DNA of 64,000 nucleotides from Balanoglossus misakiensis (Eukaryota > Hemichordata). The stretch spans positions 13,516,001 through 13,580,000 of the forward strand of contig CM082583.2 in assembly GCA_040954595.2 (NCBI GenBank), written 5' to 3'. The notes beneath the pieces were generated by a model. The model worked only from the letters and a program-made list of their open reading frames with translations, had not been told where the DNA came from and did no database searches. Position numbers and translations under genes: made by a program. Below are positions 1-12,100 of the stretch, piece after piece (within the stretch, counting starts at the first letter, position 1; each line of letters begins with the position of its first letter).

Positions 1-1025
1 AAATTGGGAGCACAAACAACCAAAGCTGTTGACTTTGAAAACAAATATATAATTTTTCAACAGAAACTCCTTGTGTTTGCTGTATGATAGTCAACATGCC
101 AATCCAACGTAAACACAAGCATTGAAGTTAATACTTGAAAATACTATAAAGTGTAGACAAACTTGGGAGTTGAAATTTAGTCTGGACAAACACTTGATGG
201 TAACTACAGACTGTGAAAGGTCAATAAAGTGGGGACACTTGAGATAACACATCACAATATATCTGAATATGAGTAGTTTTACTCAACGTGCGATAAAAAA
301 ATTGAAGTTTTTCATTTCTGAGTAATACATGCACTGAAAGAAAAGCAACATAAGAAAATCTTTAGGCTGTATGTAATTCACTCCTCTTTTTTTTATTATT
401 GAGGCTAATTAGTGACGATGCTTTATTTCATGTGTTCATGTCAGACTGTTAGCAGCAACAAAGCAGTACGGAACAACTCTAGCTCACTTCACTTTGTAGA
501 AACAATGATCTTAACTTCCCCAAGCTTTTGACAAGTGGTGACTATTGTGAACTAGCATCACTTTTGAATTCAATCACAAAATTCAACAACAATTGGGATT
601 TTATTAGCATAACAATACTTTGACAAATAGGATTTATGTGCTCGACAACAGCAGTAGTAAAAGTGACTAATATGGAGAGTGACAATTCCAAATGTGAATA
701 CTTTGAGACATAGATTTAAGCTGGCATTTAAATGCCTTGACACTCTTCGCTAATTTAGAAATTTCCACAAAGCAATCAATCCATTGATGTTTTACAGTAT
801 AGCACTTTCACGGACTAACCTGCACTTCACTTTAATGGAAATATATATACAGGAATAAGAAAACAAGAATGTGAAAACTGGACATGAACTGTTTATATAG
901 ACAAAGAAATTTTTAGAATGAGATTACCATTCTTCATTAACAGCAAAGCTGACTTTTGCCTGATGAAGTGAAGGTAGTATTTGAATGTGCATGGAGGTAG
1001 TATATCAGTTGTCATTGATACTCAC
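1..1025. other. No supported exon; presumed intron of the coiled-coil gene
   Basis: The stretch left of the last visible exon of the minus-strand coiled-coil gene starts with that exon's donor (minus-strand gtgagtatc). It contains no open frame with convincing splice sites. The rest of the gene presumably lies beyond the left edge. Confidence 0.5.
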
Positions 1026-2871
1026 CTCATCATTATGACTGCTACTGAGGTCAACTTTATCTCTTTCAAGCTGATTGACCTTCCGACGAAGCTGAGCTGC
1101 AGTCTCTGAAAGGTAATCGCACATTGGACAGGATCTTGGGCTAACGCTCTCCATGATGCCACTGCTAATGCTAGCTGTCATTCTGACTTGCAATGCAATG
1201 TTACGTACTACTAACTACAAACACCACATAAAACTCATGCAGTATCTGGCCATGCACACAGCCTCAACTCCATGGACAATGTGACCGGCTTGACAATAGA
1301 AATTTGCATGTATTGTGTCTGGCAAGCTATCAGATGCGTTGCTATGTTGGTCCCTTTATTTGGAAACGGCCACTTCATTCAGGCAGACCAATCAATTATA
1401 AAGCTGGGTGCTATTGTCAATAACTTGGACAGAGTCCCAGTAAAGTGTGACAACGCTCTCACATCGCATGTAACACATCCAGAGCAACTCACAAATTTCA
1501 ACACACACACACACACACAAATCACTGAGTATGCGTGTATAAGTCAATGAAAAGTACATTACAATTTTTTGTGAATGAAAAAATATTAAAAAATAATGAT
1601 ATCCACATTGATACAGCTTAGACATTAACTATTAATAGTTATAGTACAGTATTATACAATGTTCTTTCAACTCTTGTGAAGTAATCATTAAAGGACCATA
1701 CCTTACTTGATACATGCATTATCACAAAACAAAATATGATTATTTAAAATGAATATCCAAGTATATTCAAACTGGAACTGAGATTACAGAAGACTGTATT
1801 TTTTCAAACCGTGAACATCATAAATAAACTTCAATGCAATCAACTACATTCTGTGGATGACTGATCACAGTGGAAGACCTGTAAAATGGACTTGTCTCAA
1901 AAACGACGTACTCATCAAATACAGCACTATATTATTTTAATGAACTTTCTTCCTATTCATCTGTTTCGAGTGTGACGTCCATTCAATTTCAACTTTACTA
2001 CCCTTCTCTCCCTAAACTAAGAGTGGTTTCATCCAGATAATTGATGCCACATCCAGTACTTTCACCCAATCAGATTAAACTTGTGCAGTAAACTTTTATC
2101 CAATCAGATTGTATAAACAAATATTGAGTGTGATGATTTCAGACATGACTATAGAGGGCAGTCTGCCATAGATTTTGCCAGACATGTCAATGTCACTATC
2201 ACTCATTTAGCCACACACAATTCACTTTGCCCACACATGAGGGCACACTTCACTTTGATATGAAGACTGGGGCAAAAAAGTCTGCATTGTAATGACAGAA
2301 CCTGATGAAACTTCCTTGCACTCTTTTCATAGAAAACAACAATAAAAACAATCAAGTCAGAATATAAGTTCATTTTACAAAATATTTTGCACACTACCTC
2401 AATCTTCTCAGCATGCATATTTTTTCAGTACATACCCATTTCAGTGTTGCTTTCATTCTGTAACTGTTTGACTTGTGACTTCAGTTGTCTGATTTGTTCT
2501 TTCATTTTGGCTTCTTCCAAGGCTGGTGATGGAGATCTTCTGCTCGCAGAATAGGAATCAAAGAGATTCCTTCCAGATTCTGGGTAGGACTCTCTGCCTT
2601 CAATCTGCAAAAAAAAAGAGAAAGAAATAAAGCACTCAGAACCGCAAAATTATTTCCCAACATGATAATATAGACAGAAATAATAGCTTGAGATTTAAAC
2701 CTTAGTACACACCTTGTTCTCTTTCTTTGGTGAACTTGTTGTAAACAGAGTCTCTCCACTGATGTTAAAGCTGGAATCCATCTCTTTTGGTGTTCCGTTA
2801 CTTAGATTGATATTTGGCACAGTGGTGTTTTCAGTGTAAGTTTCTCCCAGAGTGGCTGTTGCTGACATCAT
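1026..2871 (-). CDS. Unrecognised coiled-coil protein, 5' coding part (partial)
   Basis: I see three coding exons on the minus strand. Exon 1 is 2713-2871 (53 codons from the first of two tandem ATGs; UTR continues to an acceptor at 2899). Exon 2 is 2436-2604, with acceptor tttttgcag and donor GTATGTAC. Exon 3 starts at 1026 (donor GTGAGTATC) and ends at 1174 or 1186; both acceptors keep the incoming phase. The N-terminus is low-complexity and Ser/Thr/Asn-rich. Exon 2 then has a SRRSPSPALEEAKMKEQIRQ stretch running into a Leu/Gln/Lys coiled coil. Exon 3 carries a CPMC pair followed by a second heptad stretch (AAQLRRKVNQLERDKVDL). The coding region continues off the left edge. The architecture suggests a cytoskeletal or centrosomal scaffold, but I do not recognise the family and assign no function. 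Confidence 0.6.
1501..1518. repeat. (CA)n microsatellite
   Basis: Short perfect ca/ac run in an intron of the coiled-coil gene. Confidence 0.9.
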
Positions 2872-3029
2872 TCAAAGCTACAACTCATACCACTACTTGC
2901 TGTATGCAAAAAAAAACAACACAAATCGTAAGTATATATAAAACAATAAACTTATATTATAATTAGCACACCAAACATCACCGCGTGTGTGTGACTATAC
3001 GATAGAAACTAACACAAAATTATACTTAC

Positions 3030-3600
3030 GAGTACACGCTTGTTTTTCGAACTAAAATTCTATAGAATGAAACAGTTGCGGGTCATTTGTTGGACAAATG
3101 CGCCTAATGTTCAAGCATTCACTACACGTCTCAAAAACTTCTAACTTTCAAAACTACCGCCATTCGCAAGATCCAGTCACCAAGAGGAAAGCGTATGATC
3201 CTTAGATGTACGTAAGATGGAGATAGAGAGGCCTTCGGTTGAAACGGTTGGTTTGAATGCATTAAAACAGTCAACCGACAGTAGCTCTTTCCCTTACAGA
3301 TGCACTGAATTCTGAAGTATTTTTGAATGTGGAAGTCCAGACGACTTGTTGCAACTTGCTTTGTAACCGATGCCCTGGACAAGTTTGACGATCGGCATTC
3401 CCGTGTTGGCAAAATAGTATATTTGCTTCAATAACAAAATATACGCAGGATCGCCCAGGCGGACAACACTTTAACAGATTTCACTAACCAAAAATACAGC
3501 CAAGTTTATCAAAGCAGAGAAAGCAGACACTTACCGTTGACAACAACATGACGGAAAGATGAACTTCATGAGCGCCGCCATGTTTGACCCGCGCAACGGT
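3030..3600 (-). promoter_or_regulatory. 5' UTR exon donors and likely promoter region of the coiled-coil gene
   Basis: Two good donors sit upstream of the first coding exon: an exon with its left edge at 3030 (minus-strand donor GTAAGTATA, with the exon edge possibly one base away) and an exon with its left edge at 3535 (donor GTAAGTG). The latter contains a minus-strand ATGGCGGCGC element near 3580, the type of YY1-like motif often found just downstream of start sites. This suggests two alternative 5' UTR exons or start sites. Exact start points cannot be read from the sequence. Confidence 0.4.
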
Positions 3601-6173
3601 TGTAAATAAATACCATTCTTATGCAAATTGGTTTGTATAGAAACAGTTTCACAAGACTATTGCAGGTGAATGAATACGCATAAATGAATTGCGAAATTTT
3701 AGAAAGGAAAAAAGTACAACAAACCTTTAAAACACAGAAGCTTGTCAACTAAATTATAAAGGTTGCACTTCACGTAGCACATAGCACTGTTGCTACTACT
3801 GATGGAGCCCCCTAGAGTTACGATGTGCACGTCTTTTGTTTTACCTTCTATCCACCGTACCAGACGATTCAGTTGTGTGCGGGCGCTACTGCAATGCCTA
3901 GTCGGTCTTCATAGCGGCGCCTACATAGGACTGATTCTTTCAGTTTAAGGCGACCTCTGACTTGTTTTACAATTTTTAATGAGGTACCCATGCAGAACCA
4001 CAAGCTTCTTTATCACCACATTCCCTGCTGTACTAGATTTTAACTGCACTAAGAATTGGTACTAGTGTATTCAGCCATGACATTTTTGTCCACGGAAAAT
4101 GTAGCACCAAATTGAAACACACATTTCATTATATGAACACTAATTGAAATGCTCATGAACATGTCATTTTTAATAATATACTTCATGCCAGGATCACTGG
4201 AAATTTGGGTCATGGAGTAGAGTATATACTTCTCAAACATACTAGGTGACTGCCAACATAGGTTCATTGGACTATCGTACCACACCCTGACATTCAATGG
4301 AGACTTTGATGCAAAGGTTTCCCCATGTAGAAACTAAACTTTATCTCAACAAATTAGTTTTATCTTCACTATTTATATCAAATTCAAGTTTGCAACCAAG
4401 ATCATCATGTTTAGACACACACAGTTAATCATTTTACATAACATGATGCATGGAGACCCCCTTTATAACTTAGTGACAAAAATAACTACTGGTTGACAGG
4501 TTCTATTGAAGTTACATTTTGATTGTAGTGCAATATGTTCCACTGAATTCCACCATTAAAACCTATTGCATTTCCCTTGATATTTACCTTATAGAAACTC
4601 CAAAGGTCTCAAGGGTCAAAGTTGACCAATTCACAGGCACACACACAAACCATGTACGATTGCACTCCACAAAACACACAATAGCGATTGAACAGTTTCT
4701 TGTACAATTATTTATTGGTGGCTTAACAAACAAGGCAAAATATTTGGAAAGAAAAGCACTGAGAAATTTTTATCCTTATCACTACTGAAAATAAAACAAG
4801 GAAATAGAAAAAAAGGCATGCATTCTTGTAAGTTTTGTAATTCCTTGCATAAACTGGATGACAAACTTGTTGGCTACCCACACTACCCTACAATGCCTTT
4901 GGAAAAAATTCATGCCCACTGTAGATTTTTTTGGTTACATTAATAAACATCTACTCACTCCTAATATTAATTTAATGAATATATAATACTTCTAAAGTTG
5001 ACGCAGTGAACCTAGACAGTTCCTTATCTACCTTAAAATGTGACAAAGTTATACATCCTTTCATCAGGATGGTCAAAGGTTAAATGGTCACAATATCGGT
5101 ATATGATGGTAAGACATATTTCAGGAATTTTAATAATTTTATCATCTTCAAAATGAAGTAGGAGACAAGAAATATTTATTCAATAAAGTAAAAAAATAAG
5201 AAAGCCTATCCCCTACTCGTAGGTTTGCAAGGTTCTGTGACTTCAATTTGGTGCCAGTTTGCCCCTGCACATTCCAGCTGACATCTCTGTTCAAATAATG
5301 CACTCTGCTAAATGCCAATGGATTGTGATGGTGCAACCACAGTAATGGAATTATCTACAACATAGACACGGGGGAGGTCCAGCCACGAAATGAGCAGAAG
5401 CAAACTGGATGTGCCACTGCTGGGACACCAAGGGTCCACTGGCAAGACTACACAAGTACCACTTTTACACATCTACAAATTTACAAGACTATTCTGAAGA
5501 CGTTGACAGTGAAAATGACAGATTGAACAAGAGACTTCCCCCTTCTACGACAAATCTCATGTCTGCAAAATATACTATTTGCTCTTTAGCTTCTCTCTGG
5601 GTTTTATCTTTATTCCATTGTAGTGTCCAACATTATTACATTATTTTATTGATTGGGCAAAAGAAAAGTTCACTGATGAAATCAAACTTGATCCACCCCT
5701 ATATTCTCATATTTGGAATAGTCTTATATTCTGCAGCAGAACGAGGTTGAGACCATATGAGAAAACGGATGCTTATATGGACAATTAGGAAAACTTCATG
5801 ATTTCCATGTAGAATTTTCAACAATGAAAATTGACATAATGAAAATTTCACCAGTGAGCAAATCAAACTTAAAAAAATAATATGGGAATTTCTATATTAA
5901 TTTTTACTACAAAAAATGACCCTTGCTAAATTTTAGAAATATGCAATCTGAAAACAGGTAAGCATGTTACTTAACAGCTGAATATTTTCAAACTATTTCG
6001 TCAATTGTATAAAAATTTTGGCTGTTTTTCACATAATGTCAACACTGCCTAAACAGAAATTCAGCATGCTGATAAAAAAGCAGTGGTTTTTGTGTGTTTT
6101 TTTTTAATCTTGTCTGTTGTAATTTTCTGTGTACAGTTTCCACTGGCAGTTGCAGAGAGATGTATCAAAGTTA
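3601..6173. other. Intergenic region / tropomyosin 3' UTR
   Basis: The sequence between the coiled-coil gene promoter and the tropomyosin stop codon. The right part should be tropomyosin 3' UTR. Minus-strand poly(A) signal candidates are ATTAAA (plus 6103-6108), AATAAA (plus 5645-5650) and AATAAA (plus 5175-5180). The short open frames here have no splice context or family resemblance. Confidence 0.5.
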
Positions 6174-9100
6174 TTACATAGCACTCAAATCTGCTAGTGT
6201 CTGATCCAGCTCATCACATACTGCCTTGTACTTCTCCTTTTCATTGTACACTTCATCTGTTGATGTAAAAAGAACACAAAGGAAAATTAGTCAAACAAAC
6301 CTTCAAAATCCAGAAAATTAAACACATTATTAACAGACAAGCATGTACCACACGGAGGCATGAACCGACAACTATTATGACTCAATGCCCTGATAACACA
6401 GTTTGGACACAGTTACGGTCATTTGGAATGTACCGATGCCACACAGCCAAAAATACACTAAAACGTCACCATCCAAAGTAATGAGCTCTTTATTACCAAT
6501 TACTTTATTTGAATTGTTTCTATGACATGTGGTAAATACTTTCACAACCCTCAAATATTTGACTGGTGACATTGAAAATTTCACAGATGCCAAACAACAT
6601 TTTCTGACCTATGAATTTCATACGAGCTAGGAATCCAGGCATTCCTCCAAGAAGACATTTCCTGTCATTTTCAAAATTCCAGAAAGGCCAAAGATGCTTA
6701 TGATAAAGGAATGACCTGAAATCATTCACATGCCTGGCTGTCACAAAAATACTGCTAGCAAAACGTCTCACATAATGTGTTCTTTCAGTTGCTTTCATAC
6801 ATGATTAACCAAGTTTTTTCTATATACTAAACTTACTATATAGTAAATTAATGTTTTCACTTTTTTAATGTAATACTGAATTACTAAGCAAAAATCTGCA
6901 TTTGCTGAATAAAAAAATTACTACAGGAAAAACAAACCTCAATTTGACAATCATGTTACACTGACTAGGATGTAATTCTACACATAAATATTATTTCCAT
7001 ATTTCAGAGGTCCACCTTTTATGTTCCTGATATCCAAAGGTCACACATTGACCTTTCAACAGGCAGCTGTTCTCTAACGCTGTTTCTAAAACTGGCCATT
7101 TCCATATATGGTCACTGCCCTCTATAGCTCTATCCAGGGTAAAATATTCTATTCTTGGCTCAGAAATACATAGAAGGCTAACTGTAAACAGACTGCTCCT
7201 CTGTGACACAGATTTAATCATACTTTCCCATGGAATAACGTTAACACCACAAACATGTCCACTTTTGATAATTACTGGTTTTGAAACTGATTTTCATGTA
7301 TGAAAGTTTTTGAGAGAAAAAATGTGGCATTATTACATAGCATCAGCCAATACACACCCACACACACCCACAGCCAGCCAGTCAGACATTTCTAACACAT
7401 GCCATCGCTGAAAGACCCTGGGCCTCAACCATGAAAAATACAGAGATATTGGCTTACAGCTAAAAGACACAAACACAGCAACCAGACACACACAGAACCC
7501 CCCCCCCCCACACACACACACCCAGACCCCCCCCCCCCCCCCCCCGCCCACACACACAACCAATCACATACCCTCAAGCTCCTCATTCTGTTTCTCCAGT
7601 TTCTGCACTGATCGTTCAGCAAACTCAGCACGTGTCTCAGCCTGCAAAGAAAGAGAATGGCATGATGGGTAATTTACTCGCCAAACTTACACAGCAGTAT
7701 TCCCTCAAATTTGACCTTAAAGAATTTTTTATAAAAACTTACCATCAAAACTATGTCAGAAAATGTGATGGTTCTGAGAGTTTGCAATTCAATAAAATGT
7801 TCAACTTAGGTTACTAGAATAAATCCAAAGACTGTCATTGAGTTCTCATGTGTATCATCAATGGCGGGAAATCCTAGCTCTAATTTGCTATTTTGCTAAT
7901 CTATTTAAGTCATAAAACTGTTGAAAACAAGAAGGCTTGTCACAGCAACAATATCAACTCGGTCAAGAACCTTGAAATTGTTGAAACTCCCCAGTATTTC
8001 AGACCCCAACATTCAGTGTTTCAAATGTCACAAATTTTATAAATTGATCATCTGAGTTGATATCAATGCTGAAACGAGTTTCTACTTTATCAACAAAAAT
8101 AACATATCTGGCATTGGAAAAATAATAATCAAAACTCAGTGAAATGTCCTCCTTTCTGAGAAAAAAAATCATAGATCTCAAACAAGTTTGAACAGCTGAG
8201 GAAATACTGCTGAAGGTCTCGAGTACAATACTGAAAAATGCAATAGGGACAATTAATGTATCTTCTTTGTGTTAATTGCTTTGATTTGACAGTAGTATGA
8301 AAAAGTTATAAGCCAAACACTGTAAGCAATACCATTAGGTCATTCAAAAATCTAAGTACTAATAGGTAGAGGCTTCAAACATTGTGTAAAAAACACTTTC
8401 CATCTTTCTGGAAAAAAGGGAATTGTCGGATGCCTAACTTTCAGGGAAAAGATTGTTCAGAGTTCTGGCTTGCAAATTTTCCATGCTGTGTTTTCACAAA
8501 TATTGGCAGATGATTTCATATTCCTGATATTACAATAACAAACTTCACTGAATTTATCTGAAAATTCTTTTCTAAAATTAGCACACACACTAGATCTAAA
8601 TCTCTCTGAAAACTTTACACTCTAACTTACAAAAGCTTGAAAATTTCACCTCACTTATACCAAAACCTATGGGGTCTTTGCTCTTTCTGTATATTTGAAC
8701 AAAATAGCGTTATAAATTTCCAGCAAAAAAGTCCCCCTAGATTCTGGGAAAAGGTCTACATTTGGCCAATTTCTCAAACTTTTGCTATTCATCTAAACCA
8801 AAGGTGGCTATTTATGTTAAAACACTCTGCAGAAGATGTCTACAAAAAATCTATAAATCATATTCCCACATGGAAACTGACAAGGCATTCACACAAAATG
8901 TACAAAATTGATATGGACAAAAAAAAGAAATATAAATATACAAAACTGTGCAATATGAAAAAAAGTATGTCATAAATCATTCTGACATGCTGGAGTACGC
9001 ATAAAAAAATGTACCACAAAAACGACACTGAACTGTAAATAAGGTTACAAATGAAACTGATGTTATACATCTAGGCCATTAGAAGTTAGATGAAGGGGGC

Positions 9101-12100
9101 AACAATAGTAAAATTCAGGGCTGTCCTGACTACAGACACAACTTGGGACATCTCATTTCAAGTCAGTAAAGTTGGTGAGCGATAAGACCCACCTCCCTCA
9201 GATTTGAACAGTGCTTGAGCAACAAACACTGACTGAGTATGAAAGTATATAAAAAACCACACCTAGACATGCATTTGGCCATGCAGGGCGGGACAAATAC
9301 ATAGCCATGAAATGTCTAAACAACTACACCAAGTGGACAGTGCTGTTTAAAAAATAGCTGGCTAAAACAGCCATCGCAGAAGACTGTCTTCAAGATGGAG
9401 AGAACCACATCCACATAGAAGTGTATATGTACAACCCCAAGAAGAAAGACAGACTGACCACGAGAACTGACCATCTTGTTTAATAAAAAGCACTGAAGAT
9501 CATTGGCACAGCTGCCAAGTTGTGTCAATGTCATGCAGTTAATCAGCTAGAGTATGCCACCGAATTTTACTACTATCTGGTTTTGCAGTTTTGCACAAAC
9601 CTCCTTCAACTTCTCCTCCAGGACTCGGATTTTTTCTTCATAGGTAAATTCCCGCTCTGAGGCTTTCTCCTCGCTGACTTCTAGGGATTTCAGATTGTTG
9701 GCTACCACCTTCAATTCTTCTTCAAGCTCAACTACTTTACTGTTGATTAACAATGAAAGATTCAATATCAGCTGTCAATTTCAATTCACTATGATGGACG
9801 GAAAAACTTTAATCTGGCATCATAACACAGCAATACATAAAGTGAGCTATGTTTTTAGAATGAGATATAACAAATGATCTTTGATCATCTCATTACATTG
9901 TAGTGATCATCTTTGTGTTTTTTTTCTATTTCATGACAACTTACGCTTCTGCAACTTCAGCACGCTCCTCAGCACGTTCCAGTTCACCTTCCAAGACAAG
10001 CACTTTACGAGCACACTATGTATGGCAACATGTCAAAATAAAACAAGGCAGTGGATAGAAACAAGAACAAAAATACTTGTTATTGTTAAGTCAATTAGGA
10101 TCAATAGCAATATCAATAGGTAAATTCAAGTCTGACCAGCTGTGATTTGATATAACTTCTTCAGTATTTGAAACAAACAAGTTTGACCTTTGTGGGGTTT
10201 TTAAACTGAAAGAATACAATAAAAATATACATTGTATGCAATTTGTTTTTTACCAATTGCATATCAGGCTTTCCCCAGGAGATATACAGTTCCCTATTCC
10301 AAAGCCCAACTTTAACATCTCCAAGGCATGCATAATATCTTAAACAGAAAGTAACTGAGGTGATTCTTGACCCATTGCATAAAATCATCAGAAAACAGGC
10401 ACTTTCACCAACAAGCCATCAGTACAAATCAAATCCCAAATAAACAATTCTATGTCTACAACAAAACAAAAGATAAATATAAAAACCCTAACTCAATGGG
10501 ATTTCAGAGGGACACTGTGTTATCAACATCTCACTTCCCTGACTCACATGCACTCAGTAAATAGTTAATATGACTCATATCATGCAGGTATTAACAAATC
10601 TTTACATGAACTTCCCATCATGTAATGGTTTGGTCGGTGGGTAAGTGCAAATCTCGGCTTAACCACTCTGAATTAGGGATGTTGGATGCAGAGTCCCTCC
10701 TTAATCAAGCAATGAGTAGGGATTACCTTAATTAAAGCAGTTAGAGAGTTCACCGAGTCTCATCCAACATAAGCACTAATGGGCTAGCACGGTGGAACAA
10801 ATCAGAATTAACACCAAAACAAAAAAATAAAACAAAAATACCATACCTAGGTTTTACATGCAAAGGACTGTGCAGGGTCAGGCTTCTGGTTAAAAAAAAA
10901 CTTTGTGTTTCGCAAAGGAGTGAGAATTGTCAAAGGGAATGTATTTAGAGAATAAAAAAATTGGAGAAGAAGGTGATGATTATGATAATGATGATGATGA
11001 AGATGGTGATGATGATGATAGTGTAAGTTGCCACTTCAATCTGTAAATACTCTACCTGGTCTATGTTGAGCTCCATGCACAAGACTGTCAAAACACACCG
11101 GTTAGTGTGAAAGCACACTCCTATTGGTCAGTAGAACTTGCCTTGCTCAAAACATAAATGAATGAAAGGATGGGGAGTGTGGACAGGGATGTGAAGTCGC
11201 TGTAAAAGGATTAACTCTCACAGGATTTTCATCATTACATCTAACCAGCATTTTGTTTGAGCATATCAGTAATAACCATCCAAGACTAATTAAATCATCT
11301 CTGGCCAAGCTCTAGCAAATCAAACTAACTATTCAAAAACCAAAACGAAATCAATCCAAATCCATGAAGCAGGTCATGATCTGGCAAAGAATGGCCAAAA
11401 CGAAACAAATTTGAAATTTGGCACAGAATGACCTATTTACACAATTTGAGTCCATTTCAAAAAGTCTTATAATTCACTTTATAACTGAAGAGAACTATAT
11501 GTCTAATTTGTCTACATCATTCCACAATGGATGGTGCAGTGTCACAGGGCACCAATCTGATTTGGACAAGGTCAACTCAGAAAACACAGGAATGAGCTCT
11601 TCACATCAGAAAAGGTGATGGCAATTAATGTAGATGTAATACTCTTCATGCAGGGTTATTTGATGCCAGTGGTTGTGTTTGTTGATTCTCTTCTCATCTA
11701 CTCAGAATCTTTCCATTTTGCCCAGATTTTCCACCCAACATTGAGAGAAATATTAATCCTTTTACAGTAACTGGATATATTTTCTACGACAGAAAGACCT
11801 TTACCTCCTCAAATTTGTTGTCACATTCCTCAGCCATTTTTCTGGCGCCAGCAACATGATTTTCTAAATCTGCGATCTAAGTTTAAGAAGTAAAAGATAG
11901 GAAGAAGAAGAAGAAGAAAGGATGAAAGACCATGAATCCCACAACCAAATGGATTTGTTGAAAATGGTTACCTCTGAGTACTTGCATTCTGCTTCTTCGC
12001 CCATCAACCGTGAACGTTTCAGCTGCTCGTCAAGAAATATTATCTATAGAGGTAGGGAAAGTAATATTAGTTAGCACAGAGTCTCTACCAACTCTGTTTC

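Noticed and set aside
7333-7631. Gly/Cys/Val-rich minus-strand frames
   Set aside because: They arise from the poly-C/CA repeat; the true exon 7572-7641 uses another frame.
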